From Bradyrhizobium sp. ORS 285 (GTDB taxonomy: Bacteria; Pseudomonadota; Alphaproteobacteria; Rhizobiales; Xanthobacteraceae), in assembly GCF_900176205.1 (NCBI RefSeq), contig NZ_LT859959.1, positions 2,315,001-2,379,000 of the forward strand: DNA of 64,000 bases. Direction: 5' to 3'. Within the stretch, counting starts at the first letter, position 1, and each line of letters begins with the position of its first letter. Positions 25,952 through 34,404 of the stretch are shown in pieces. A program made the translations under genes and the position numbers. The notes beneath the pieces are model-generated. The model was given only the letters and a program-made list of their open reading frames with translations. It did no database searches and was not told the DNA's origin.

Positions 25952-27406
25952 TCAAGAGCGAACACCGAGCCGCGGCTTCCACGTCGGGCGTGCCCGCGCG
26001 AAACCGGCCGAGCGCCCGCTTGCCGTTTGCCGGCTGGGCATCGTGAGCGGCGACCGCCGCCAATAGCGCGCGGCTTCGACGGCGACGAGCACGAACACGA
26101 CCCAGGACACGTCGAAGGCGCGCAGCCAGAGCGTCTCGAGAAAGTTGTAGACCATGACGAACAAGGCGACGGACAGAAGGATCCATGCTCGCCTGTGGTC
26201 GTGATTCATCACGCGGCCGATGACGTGAACGGTGGTCGCGAGGAACGCCAGCAGAAGGGCGAGACCCACATAGCCGAGCTCCAGCATGGCGTCATAATAG
26301 CCGTTGTGCGAGTTCGGCATGGCTTTCACCCAGCCGGGCGCATCCGTGATGCTCGGCGCATCCGCGCCGACCAGCCAGAAGCTCTGATAGCCCCAGCCCA
26401 GCAGCGGCCGCTTTGCGATCTCCATTTCCGAGAAAGCCCATATCGTCGTGCGGCCGGTGAAGCTTGAATCGCCGGTCAGCAGATAGGCGATGCGGCTCGT
26501 GGGGAAGCCGGCGAGCTCGCCGAACACGACATAGCCCAGCACCAGGACCGCGAGGATCAGGACCGGCGCCAGCCGCAACGTCCTGGACACCGAGAGCGTC
26601 AGCAAAGCGAGGACGGGGGCCAGGAGGGCGAGGCCGAGCGCCGTCTTGGAGCTGGAGAGGAAGATCAGGACCACGGCCGCGATCGCGACGACGAGGCCAA
26701 GCGCACGCCGATAGCCGGGGTACAGCAGCTCGTGAACTGACAGCAGAAAGGCGATCGCGGCGAATTCGCCCAGCAGGTTCTTGCCAGAGAAATAGCCCTG
26801 GTAGCCGATGTCGACCAGCGCGGAGCCATATTGCGCGTAGGTCACATAGCCGCCGGGAATCAGCACGACATTGAGGATCACGCCCGTCGCCATGCAGAGG
26901 AAGACGCCGCGCAGGATGTCGGCGCGCGGATTCGACAACAAGGCCGGCAGCACGATGGCCGTGAGCACCATCGCCTCCTGCACGAAGCGGACGAAGGCGA
27001 ATTCCGGCTTGAAGGCCCAGCCGATGCTGGCGCCGGCGAAAGCGAAATAGGCGCAGAGGCCAACGATGTTCGGCGGCGCGACGAGGCGGCTGCCGCGCGC
27101 CAGACGATGGGCCGCAACGATCATGGCGATGGCCGCGAGCGCCGGCCAGAAGATCCGGTTTTCGATGCGGCTTTCCAGCAGGCCTTGCAGCCCGGGCGAC
27201 GGCGGAAAGCTGAAATAGATCAGCGGCTGAATGAGCGCGGAGTAGGCGAAGGCCAGGACAGGGAGCAGAGCGCAGATATCGAAGCTCTTCCCGTGAGCGC
27301 GCGCGGCAGCAACCGCCGTGAAGGTCATCGCTTGAACTCTGGGCATTCGCGCTCTGCTCAAAACTCGAAAACGGGCACGCCGCCGAAGGGGTGGCAGAAT
27401 AATCAT
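25952..27406 (-). CDS. Wzy/O-antigen ligase family polymerase
   Basis: 484 residues with about 11-12 hydrophobic segments and the Wzy_C signature region: FSGKNLLGEFAAIAFLL, the large periplasmic loop with FTGRTTIWAFSEMEIAKRPLLGWGYQSFW and the NSHNGYYDAMLELGYVG motif. It polymerises or ligates lipid-linked units in the periplasm. The C-terminal 35 residues are basic and Pro-rich. ATG 27406 has no clear ribosome site; ATG 27346 is an alternative. The AT island at 27420 lies immediately upstream. Confidence 0.88.
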   Translation of the reverse strand: MIILPPLRRRARFRVLSRARMPRVQAMTFTAVAAARAHGKSFDICALLPVLAFAYSALIQPLIYFSFPPSPGLQGLLESRIENRIFWPALAAIAMIVAAHRLARGSRLVAPPNIVGLCAYFAFAGASIGWAFKPEFAFVRFVQEAMVLTAIVLPALLSNPRADILRGVFLCMATGVILNVVLIPGGYVTYAQYGSALVDIGYQGYFSGKNLLGEFAAIAFLLSVHELLYPGYRRALGLVVAIAAVVLIFLSSSKTALGLALLAPVLALLTLSVSRTLRLAPVLILAVLVLGYVVFGELAGFPTSRIAYLLTGDSSFTGRTTIWAFSEMEIAKRPLLGWGYQSFWLVGADAPSITDAPGWVKAMPNSHNGYYDAMLELGYVGLALLLAFLATTVHVIGRVMNHDHRRAWILLSVALFVMVYNFLETLWLRAFDVSWVVFVLVAVEAARYWRRSPLTMPSRQTASGRSAGFARARPTWKPRLGVRS

Positions 27407-27419
27407 GGTCTGGATCCCG

Positions 27420-27537
27420 AATTAAATAAAGACATTTCACATGGCCGGGCGCGTATTGCTGCGGATCTGCCGGAAATCTGCTCTGTCATTCACAATTAAA
27501 CCATATTAAATGGATCGGATCATTTAAAATTAAATGA
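27420..27537. promoter_or_regulatory. AT islands between the polymerase and the WecG-STAS gene
   Basis: GAATTAAATAAAG (ending 27430) lies 14 bases before the polymerase start, and a denser tract at 27491-27537 has CAATTAAACC, CATATTAAATGG and CATTTAAAATTAAATGATGG about 100 bases before the WecG-type gene. The divergent layout and the repeat of the cluster motif suggest control of both genes. Confidence 0.5.
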
Positions 27538-27635
27538 TGGTTTTGGGCTGCCGCCTTCAGGCAAAGCGGAGCTCTGCCGAGGCCCCCGCCACAGGGCATC
27601 CTCGTGCAGCAAGGCGGATTGAGGGAGAGCGGTCG

Positions 27636-28844
27636 ATGCTGAGCACGCAGGAACTGCAAGAGGCCGGGCGCTCCGCCTACCGCGTGGACCGTGCCGGCGC
27701 AGGCCTCGGTTGGTCCGAGACGCCGATGGCCGAGTCTGTCGTTCCTGACGACCTGGCGCGCGATGTCTACTGCGTCCTCGGCGTGCCGGTCGACGCCATC
27801 GGCATGCGCGGTGTCTTGCGCCGCATCCGCGACGCCGCGCGGCGCAAGACACGCTTTCTCATTTCCACGCCCAATCTCAATTTCCTGGTGGCCAGCCAGT
27901 CCGACAGGAGCTTCAGGGAGTCGCTCATCCTGAGCGACCTCTGTACCGTCGACGGCATGCCGGTGGTCTGGATCGCCCGGTTGATCGGCATTCCGATCAA
28001 GAGCCGGACGGCCGGCGCCGACATCTTCGATGCGCTGAAGTCGGATGAGGGCTCGGCAAGCGCGCTGAAGCTGTTTCTGTTCGGAGGCCCGCAAGGGGCC
28101 GCTGAGCTGGCGGCGCGGCGGCTGAACAGTCAGCCCAGCGGCCTGCGATGCGTCGGCTGGTCGAACCCCGGTTATTGCTCGGCCGAGGAAATGAGCCGGG
28201 ATCACATTATTGATGAGATCAATGCCAGCGGCGCGGATTTTCTGGTGGCGTCCCTGAGCAGTCAGAAGGGGCAGTCCTGGCTCCAGCGCAATCATGAGCG
28301 GCTCGAGATTCCGGTCCGCGCCCATCTCGGGGCCGCGCTGAACTTCCAGGCCGGCACGGTGGCGCGGGCGCCGGAGATCCTGCGCCGGCTCGGCCTGGAG
28401 TGGCTGTGGCGCATCAAGGAGGAGCCGTATCTCTGGCGACGCTATTGGAATGACGGGACGGCGATGCTGCGCCTCGTGTTCACCCACGTGCTGCCCTTCG
28501 TGTTCTGGACCTGGTGGATGCGGCGGACGCATGAGCGGGGAGAGGCGCTGACCATTACCCAGGACTACGGTGCGCGGGCGGTCACGCTGAGCCTGTCGGG
28601 CCCCGCGGATGCGCGTCATGTCGACCGTGCCATTCCGGTGTTCCGGGCCGCGGCCGCTTTGCGCAAGCCAGTGACGGTCGATTTTTCCAATGTCTGCGCC
28701 ATCGATGCGCGCTTTCTCGGACTGCTGCTCATGCTGAGGAAGCAGCTCGATGCGAACGGGTGCGATGCGGCTTTCGTCGGCGTCTCGCCGCTGCTGGCGA
28801 GGATCTTCCATTTCGGCGGTCTGGATCTCCATGACCGTCCTTGA
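27636..28844 (+). CDS. WecG/TagA-family glycosyltransferase fused to a C-terminal STAS domain
   Basis: 402 residues. The GT26 domain (about 45-270) shows YCVLGVPVDAIG, FLISTPNLNFLVASQ, DLCTVDGMPVVWIARLIG, LFLFGGPQGAAE and a VPVRAHLGAALNFQAG-like end with RLGLEWLWRI. After a membrane-proximal helix (LRLVFTHVLPFVFWTWW) comes a STAS-like domain (about 315-402): AVTLSLSGPADARHVDRA, then VTVDFSNVCAIDARFLGLLL and VSPLLARIFHFGGLD. GT26 enzymes add ManNAc(A)-type or glucose residues to polyprenyl-PP sugars; STAS domains bind partners or small molecules. ATG 27636 has GAGGGAGAG upstream. The fusion could couple transfer to a regulator or flippase complex (inference). Confidence 0.85.
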   Translation: MLSTQELQEAGRSAYRVDRAGAGLGWSETPMAESVVPDDLARDVYCVLGVPVDAIGMRGVLRRIRDAARRKTRFLISTPNLNFLVASQSDRSFRESLILSDLCTVDGMPVVWIARLIGIPIKSRTAGADIFDALKSDEGSASALKLFLFGGPQGAAELAARRLNSQPSGLRCVGWSNPGYCSAEEMSRDHIIDEINASGADFLVASLSSQKGQSWLQRNHERLEIPVRAHLGAALNFQAGTVARAPEILRRLGLEWLWRIKEEPYLWRRYWNDGTAMLRLVFTHVLPFVFWTWWMRRTHERGEALTITQDYGARAVTLSLSGPADARHVDRAIPVFRAAAALRKPVTVDFSNVCAIDARFLGLLLMLRKQLDANGCDAAFVGVSPLLARIFHFGGLDLHDRP

Positions 28845-28910
28845 AACATCCCGGCAGTTCGCGCGTGGCTTTACGCCGTCGTACCGCGACGGCCGTACCG
28901 GAGACGAACG

Positions 28911-29942
28911 GTGAGCGCGGCGGGACAGACTCGCCGCGAGGTGCTGATCGATTTCTATCGAAGCTGCTCGATGCTGTTCGTGTTCTATCACCACACCGCA
29001 AACGTGTTTCCCGACTCCGTCGATCTGTTCACGAAGTTCAATCCCTTTGCCGAACTGTTCGTCGTGATTTCCGGCTTCATGGTCGGCTACGTCTACCTGC
29101 ACAAGGAACACTACGGAGAGCTCGTCAGCCGCGGGCTGAAAGTTCTCGCCGCGTATTTCGTCATCTCGGTTCCGGTTGCCATCGGCATGGCCGTTCTCGG
29201 CAAGAAGCGCGAGCCGGTCGGGCAGGCGATCTTCGACGTGATCACGTTCCAGTCCGAGCCGACCGGCATCACCATTCTCAAATTCTACGGGCTGATGTTC
29301 CTGCTGCTGCCGCTGATCCTGCCGCTGTTCAAGCGCAACAGGGTGCTCGTGCTTGCAGTGTCGGCGGCGATCTTCGTGGCCTGTACCTGGTTCGCGAATA
29401 CCGAGGCCGGAGGGCTCGAGAATCCGGCGGCGATCCTGTTGCTGTTCTCGCTGCAGATGCAGCTGTTCCTGATGATCGGCACCTCTCTCGGAGACCTCCA
29501 CCGCCGCGGCCGCCTGATCGGCCGGCCGTTCTACATCGCGATGGGAGCCATCTTCCTGTTCGGGGTGTTGCTCGACGGGTGGCTGGGCTTTCCGAGCAAC
29601 GGCGAGAAATATCCTTATCGGTTCGACAAGCTTATCAACCTGCTGTGGAGCCTGCCGCTGCTGCTGGCGCTGCTGTGGGCCGTGTTCGCGAGCGCCGGGC
29701 GATCGCCGGCCGTGGCGCTGGTGCTCAATGTCGGCCAGAACTCCCTGATTGCGTTCCTTGGCTCGGAGGTCGTTCGCCAATCGGTCAAGCTGGCCCTCCT
29801 GATTGGGGGCATTCACCCCCAGGTCCTTGGCCAGACCCTGGTGGGCCTCGTCGACGTCATCGTGGTCACGGCCGTGCTCTGGCTCTACAGCACGCATTGG
29901 CAGCATCGGCCTCCGTTGCTGCAACCGCAGGGTGGCCGGTAG
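28911..29942 (+). CDS. OpgC-like membrane protein (acyltransferase-type)
   Basis: 343 residues from GTG 28911 (GGAGAC upstream), with about ten membrane helices. The N-terminus VLIDFYRSCSMLFVFYHHT and then FNPFAELFVVISGFMVGYVY match the OpgC pattern, in which osmoregulated glucans are succinylated in the periplasm. Here it is likelier to add succinyl or another acyl group to the exopolysaccharide. It follows the WecG-STAS gene by 66 bases in the same direction. Confidence 0.82.
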   Translation: MSAAGQTRREVLIDFYRSCSMLFVFYHHTANVFPDSVDLFTKFNPFAELFVVISGFMVGYVYLHKEHYGELVSRGLKVLAAYFVISVPVAIGMAVLGKKREPVGQAIFDVITFQSEPTGITILKFYGLMFLLLPLILPLFKRNRVLVLAVSAAIFVACTWFANTEAGGLENPAAILLLFSLQMQLFLMIGTSLGDLHRRGRLIGRPFYIAMGAIFLFGVLLDGWLGFPSNGEKYPYRFDKLINLLWSLPLLLALLWAVFASAGRSPAVALVLNVGQNSLIAFLGSEVVRQSVKLALLIGGIHPQVLGQTLVGLVDVIVVTAVLWLYSTHWQHRPPLLQPQGGR

Positions 29943-30060
29943 CGGTTTTCCGCGGTGCGGTGTTGCTCCCATGCGCTTGTTCGAATCTCCTGCAGCGGCT
30001 TAGTTCATCGCTAACCAATCGTCGCTAGCCTCTCGCCACGCCGAGGAGGCCTGAACATTG

Positions 30061-30321
30061 ATGTGGGTGATCGCGCTTCATTTTGCAGCGGGAGCAGTGG
30101 CCGGAGCGATCTTCAAGGTTCGCACGCTGCTGGCGCTCGTCGCGATCAGCTTTGCGGAGTGCATTGCCGTTGCGGTCCTGGGCGGCCTCTCCGCGGCACT
30201 GCCCTGGGTCGGCGGCCTCGTCGCCCTCCAGGTCGGCTATCTCCTGGGCATCTATCTCCGCAGCGTGCTGGAGCGCGCCGGCATCGCGCATCCCGCCATC
30301 CGCCCCGAGCATCAGCGCTGA
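30061..30321 (+). CDS. Small two- to three-helix membrane protein
   Basis: 86 residues, almost entirely hydrophobic: WVIALHFAAGAVAGAIF, LALVAISFAECIAVAVLGG and VGGLVALQVGYLLGIYLRSVL, then a short polar tail. A strong GAGGAGG lies at 30043-30049; TTG 30058 is an equally placed start. The LQVGYLLGI segment faintly recalls the small ExoX/SyrA exopolysaccharide regulators of rhizobia, which would fit beside the Wzc gene, but the match is too short to name it. Confidence 0.7.
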   Translation: MWVIALHFAAGAVAGAIFKVRTLLALVAISFAECIAVAVLGGLSAALPWVGGLVALQVGYLLGIYLRSVLERAGIAHPAIRPEHQR

Positions 30322-30360
30322 GCCTCGCGGCGGACGCCGCGCGCGCGCCTCACCCGGGAT

Positions 30361-32718
30361 CTACTCCGCCATGACGCTGCCGTAGCGGGCGTAGTATTTG
30401 TGGTTGTAGTAATCGCCGAAATGATTGGCGTAACGCTTCAGCGCCTTCATGTCGGTCTTGTTGAGCACCACGCCGAGCAGCGCATCATAGACGTTCGGCG
30501 CCGTATTCAGGGCATGCTCGACCACGTCAGCCGGCGTCCGTCCCCATTCCACCACGAGCACGAAGCTGTCGAGCAGCCCGGAGATGGCGCGGGCATCGAC
30601 CACGGGCGCAAGCGGCGGCAGATCGACGATGACGTAGTCGTAGGCGTCCCGCAGCTGCTCGAACAGCCTGCGCATCTGCTCGTTGGCGAGAATGTCGCTG
30701 CTGCCGCTCGCTGCACCCTTGGCCGGGAGGAACTGCAACCGCGTCACCGGATCGGTCCACAGCGCGTCCTCGAGCGGACGCGCGCCGGTCACGACGTCGA
30801 CGATGCCGGTGCAGGCATGGGGAGCCAGCATGGCGGACAACGAGGGATTCCTGAGGTCGCAATCGACAACGATGACCCGCTTGCCCGAGCTGGCGAACGA
30901 TTGGGCGAGCGAGGCGGCAATCACGGACTTGCCCTCGTCGGGCAGCGCCGAAGTCAGGCCGAACACCTTGCGCGAGCTGCGGCTCGGATCCTGCTCGATC
31001 GCGACCTTCAGCGAGCGGATCGATTCCGCGAAGCGTGAGGATGGCATGGCAGAGGCCGCCCAGCAGGTCCCCGGACCGCGCGCCACGAGGCGCTGGCCTT
31101 CGTCCGCCGGCGTCGTATCCGGGAGCTTGAGGGCCGCTTCTCTGGTGACCCTGTCGACGTCAGCAAGATTGAGCAGAGGCACGACCGAAAGACAGGGCAG
31201 GCGCAGCCGATCTTCGACCTGATTGGTCGTGCGGAAGCTGCGATCCTTGAATTCCCGCAGCAATCCCAGGCCGCCGCCGAGGGCGAGGCCGCCGAACAGA
31301 CCGATGCCGAGCAGCACGATCGACTTCGGCTTGCTCTTCTTCTTGGGCGGGGTCGCTGCGGAGATGACCCGCGCCTTCGCAATCGGAAACGAGCCCTGCT
31401 GGACCGAGCCCATGTACCGCTGCAGGAAGGTGTCGTAGAGCGCGCGATATCCCTTGGCGCTGGTCTCGAGCTCCCGGATGCTGACCTCGGCGGCCGTGGT
31501 GTCGCGCGAGCGGGCGACAGCCTGGGCGAGCTGCTTCTCGACCTCCTGCTGCTGCTGCTTGGCCTCCTCGTAGTCGTGCTTGGCGACGTCGGCGAGGCGT
31601 CGGACCTCGTCCAGAATGGCCTGGCGAATGCTCTTCATCGCGGCGCGGATGTTCACCACGGCCTGATGATCCTTGCCGTACTTGGCGGAATATTCGTATT
31701 CCCGCTTGGCATTGTCGAGATATTGCTGGCGCAACCCGTTGATGATCGGCGTACTGTTCGAATTGCTGAGCGATAGTCCGTCGGGCGGATTGAGGTTGCC
31801 GCTCAGCTCCGCCGGAGACAGATCCGAGACGGAGGCAAAGCTGTCGATCGGCGTATCGGAGTTGCTCGCCGCGAGCATGTCGTCGAACCGGTTGAGCCGG
31901 GTCATCAGCGAGGCCGTGCGCGTCCGGGTGGCCACAAGCCTGTTGGTCAGTTCGGCGACCTGCTGCTGGTCCATGAACTTGCCGTCCGCCGAGACGATGT
32001 CGTGCCGACTCTTCAGCTCGTTGACGGCGCGCTCCGCGGCCGTCGCGTCATTGCCGAGATCCTGCAGGCGCTCGTGCAGCCAGGCCGTGACGGTCCGGTG
32101 CTCGTTCGCTTCCGCCTTCACCTGCTGGTCGAAATACTCCTTGACGATTGCGTTGGCGATCATCGCGGCGCGCTGCGGATCGCTGGCGCTGTAGTCGACC
32201 TCGACGACGGTGCTGGTGCCGATCCTGAATGCGTTCATCCGACGCTGGAATTCGTCGAGCAGATCGTCCATCGAAGGCGTGGTGGGCTCCGGCGCCGCGC
32301 CGGACAGCCGGCGAATGGCGTTCACGACGCCATGCAGGGGGCTCGCCTTGCCGCTGTAATCGGGATCATCGGCGAGGTTCAGCTTGCTGATGACGGCGGT
32401 TGCGATCGACTTGGATTTCAGGATCTCGATCTGGGATTCCATGTCGAGCGGCGGCTCGTCCTGCACCGGCTGGGGCTGCAGGACCGGCGGCTTGGCGCTG
32501 CCGAGCATGATCTTCACATCCGCCGAAAAGGTCGGGGGGATGATCTTCAGGACGGCGAAGCTGGCTACGAGCGACGCGGCAGCGGTGATCGCGATCACCA
32601 GATAGCGCCGGCGCAGGAAGCCTAGCGCCAGGTCAAACGGGCCGGGACCGGCGCGCTCCCAGCCCTGGTCCTGCTGGGATGTGAAGGCCACCGTGCTAGC
32701 GTTCGGGTTGTGCAGCAT
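30361..32718 (-). CDS. Polysaccharide co-polymerase with tyrosine autokinase (Wzc/ExoP type)
   Basis: 785 residues. Wzz domain with a first membrane helix near residue 40 (YLVIAITAAASLVASFAVL), a long periplasmic coiled coil (about 180-430), a second helix near 480 (IVLLGIGLFGGLALGGGLGLL), and a cytoplasmic BY-kinase domain with Walker A ALPDEGKS, Walker A' VIVVDCDLR and Walker B VIVDLPPL. The last 24 residues hold six Tyr (RYANHFGDYYNHKYYARYG), the autophosphorylation cluster. It controls chain length and export together with the outer-membrane lipoprotein at 1-1016. An AT island is immediately upstream. Confidence 0.94.
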   Translation of the reverse strand: MLHNPNASTVAFTSQQDQGWERAGPGPFDLALGFLRRRYLVIAITAAASLVASFAVLKIIPPTFSADVKIMLGSAKPPVLQPQPVQDEPPLDMESQIEILKSKSIATAVISKLNLADDPDYSGKASPLHGVVNAIRRLSGAAPEPTTPSMDDLLDEFQRRMNAFRIGTSTVVEVDYSASDPQRAAMIANAIVKEYFDQQVKAEANEHRTVTAWLHERLQDLGNDATAAERAVNELKSRHDIVSADGKFMDQQQVAELTNRLVATRTRTASLMTRLNRFDDMLAASNSDTPIDSFASVSDLSPAELSGNLNPPDGLSLSNSNSTPIINGLRQQYLDNAKREYEYSAKYGKDHQAVVNIRAAMKSIRQAILDEVRRLADVAKHDYEEAKQQQQEVEKQLAQAVARSRDTTAAEVSIRELETSAKGYRALYDTFLQRYMGSVQQGSFPIAKARVISAATPPKKKSKPKSIVLLGIGLFGGLALGGGLGLLREFKDRSFRTTNQVEDRLRLPCLSVVPLLNLADVDRVTREAALKLPDTTPADEGQRLVARGPGTCWAASAMPSSRFAESIRSLKVAIEQDPSRSSRKVFGLTSALPDEGKSVIAASLAQSFASSGKRVIVVDCDLRNPSLSAMLAPHACTGIVDVVTGARPLEDALWTDPVTRLQFLPAKGAASGSSDILANEQMRRLFEQLRDAYDYVIVDLPPLAPVVDARAISGLLDSFVLVVEWGRTPADVVEHALNTAPNVYDALLGVVLNKTDMKALKRYANHFGDYYNHKYYARYGSVMAE

Positions 32719-32799
32719 GTTCGTGAAGCTTCATCAGTTGCGCTTCGGAGGTCGGAGCCGTCCGGGGGCCTGCCAAAACAAGGATTTGATTGTCTGAGA

Positions 32800-32882
32800 C
32801 TTTAAATGATCGGTCGGGTGCGTTATTTAATTTATATTAAATCCAATTTTGCCCAGCAAGTGGCGTTTTAAAATTAAATAAC
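32800..32882. promoter_or_regulatory. AT island upstream of the Wzc-type gene
   Basis: GACTTTAAATGATC, GTTATTTAATTTATATTAAATCC and GTTTTAAAATTAAATAACG within 83 bases, about 80 bases upstream of the leftward kinase gene. This is the rightmost island of the series; I saw no TTAAAT or ATTTAA further right in the window. Confidence 0.55.
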
Positions 32883-33032
32883 GTGTGTGACGGGAGCGTG
32901 AGGGGCGGGCTGATGCAGGGACCGGCCCCACTGGCGGGCGTTCATCGCTGCGTACGGACCATGTGGCCGGGCAGGGAAAGATGATCGGTCTGATCTCATC
33001 ATTGCTCCGCTCTTGCGCCGCCGACGTGAGAC

Positions 33033-33567
33033 TGCGGCCTCGCGGCGCCGTTGCGCCCGAGTTGTCCAGGTCGTTCCGCCCTTTCAACGAGAGGGCGCGG
33101 GGAATGCCGGGCGCTGGCCGCACCCATGGCCCGCCTGCAGAAAGATAAGCAGGCGGCAGTCACCACAGGTTCAGCCGAGACATCCCGGCATTCCCCGCGC
33201 GATGGTTTTAGCGGCTTATACGTCATCTCCCCGGGGACCGGCTGTCTTGCCCCCGTCACCCGCGCAACGCGAAAGCGTTGTCGCGAACTTGGTCTCGGCG
33301 TCGGGAGACCAGGACCCTACGATTTCGCCGGCGCATCGACCTCGTTCGTCCGCATGACCTCGGTCACGCTGCGAGCCGACACGCCCACCGCATCCCACCC
33401 CGCGCGTCGTGACGATCGCGATGCGCCCCTCTTGGCGAGGCGGGACCGGGACATCCAAGCACGTTTTCGCGGAAAGCGAAATCGATTTATTTTTTGTGGG
33501 ACGACTGGACAGAGGTCATCCGACTGAGACGACGGAAGAAATCAGTCTTCCGGCGCACGGCCTTGGC
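33033..33567 (+). repeat. Dispersed structured repeat, copy 1
   Basis: About 530 bases similar throughout to 54263-54788 in the same orientation. It carries an outer 17-base perfect inverted repeat (GCGCGGGGAATGCCGGG at 33095-33111; its complement at 33184-33200) and three inner stem-loops: CCGCCTGC/GCAGGCGG (33131-33138/33149-33156), GCAACGC-GAAA-GCGTTGT (33264-33281, a GNRA-type loop), and TGGTCTC/GAGACCA (33290-33296/33305-33311). Two stems show compensating changes against copy 2. Open frames through it are not preserved as convincing proteins. It lies between the kinase region and the RraA gene. Likely a repeated non-coding or non-autonomous mobile element. Confidence 0.8.
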
Positions 33568-33617
33568 TTACCCGGCGGGGACAGGTGAGAGTCTGCGCGA
33601 GAGCATGAGTCGCCCGT

Positions 33618-33637
33618 CGGGCCTGTGTACAGGCCCG
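33618..33637. terminator. Perfect hairpin after the RraA gene
   Basis: CGGGCCTG-TGTA-CAGGCCCG, an 8-base-pair stem with a 4-base loop, 18 bases beyond the stop of the leftward RraA gene. No T-run follows on the minus strand, so it may be an mRNA-end stabiliser rather than an intrinsic terminator. Confidence 0.45.
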
Positions 33638-33654
33638 GCTATCGCCGCCCGCGG

Positions 33655-34287
33655 CTACTTTGCGTAGGCTCCCGTATAGCGGCCCGCACGAATGCTCGCC
33701 AGGATGTCGGCCTCGCGCTGCTCCTGCGCCCGCGCCATCTCCAACAGCAGCGCAGCGCGTTCCGGCGCGAAGGCAACGACGCCGTCCGCGTCGCCCACCA
33801 CGACGTCGCCGGGCGCCACGACCATGCCGCCGATCGAGACCGGCTCGTTTATGGTGCCCGGCCCGTTCTTGTAGGGGCCGCGATGATGGGCGGCGCGAGC
33901 GAACACCGGAAACGATGACGCCATCAGCACAGCGGAGTCGCGGACGGCGCCGTCGAGCACGATTCCGGCCGCGCCGCGTTGCTCGGCGATCGCGGCGATG
34001 ATCTCGCCAACGAGGGCGCGCGTCTCGTCGCCGCCGCCATTGATGACGAGCACCTCGCCGGGCTTGATCAGATCGAGCGCGCGATGGATGAACAGATTGT
34101 CGCCCGGCGCGGTGTCGATCGTGAGCGCGATTCCGGCCATGGGAGGTCCCTTGTAGAACGGCTTGAGGCCGATCGCGCCGGGCAGGCGCTGCAGATTGTC
34201 GCTGATCACGGCGGTCGGGATCTGCCTGAAGGCGGCAATCAGGCCGGGATCGACTGTCGCAACCGGCGGCCGTTCGGTGTCACTCAT
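33655..34287 (-). CDS. RraA-family protein (HMG/CHA aldolase-like)
   Basis: 210 residues from ATG 34287 (GAGGAGA upstream on the minus strand). Family marks: VISDNLQRLPGAIGLKP near residue 30, the G-x3-D-G-x2-R-D motif as GIVLDGAVRDS near 120, and the strand pair VAPGDVVVGDADGVVAF near 175. Members are class II pyruvate aldolases for 4-hydroxy-4-methyl-2-oxoglutarate or 4-carboxy-4-hydroxy-2-oxoadipate, or oxaloacetate decarboxylases. It is divergent from a LysR gene, which probably controls it. RNase E inhibition (true RraA) is less likely in this context. Confidence 0.85.
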   Translation of the reverse strand: MSDTERPPVATVDPGLIAAFRQIPTAVISDNLQRLPGAIGLKPFYKGPPMAGIALTIDTAPGDNLFIHRALDLIKPGEVLVINGGGDETRALVGEIIAAIAEQRGAAGIVLDGAVRDSAVLMASSFPVFARAAHHRGPYKNGPGTINEPVSIGGMVVAPGDVVVGDADGVVAFAPERAALLLEMARAQEQREADILASIRAGRYTGAYAK

Positions 34288-34372
34288 TGTCGCTCTCCTC
34301 GATGCTTGCCGTCGGATGGCTGCACAGGCACCGGTGTAAGGCTCGCGCAAAATTCAGAAAACAGATAAATGA

Positions 34373-34388
34373 CGATGTCAGATCATCG
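34373..34388. promoter_or_regulatory. Candidate LysR operator
   Basis: CGATG-TCAGAT-CATCG, an interrupted dyad in the 117-base gap between the divergent RraA and LysR genes, 16 bases before the LysR start. Size and position suit a LysR-type binding site with autoregulation. Inferred only. Confidence 0.35.
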
Positions 34389-34404
34389 CTTTTGAGAATG
34401 TCTC

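Noticed and set aside
27486..29972. An 828-codon open frame on the minus strand
   Set aside because: Antisense to the WecG-STAS and OpgC-like genes, which have clear domains and ribosome sites.
33051..33527. Open frame through repeat copy 1, with a similar one at 54282-54692
   Set aside because: Similarity between the copies is at nucleotide level, includes small insertions that shift frames, and follows stem pairing; no ribosome site. More likely a structured repeat than a protein gene.
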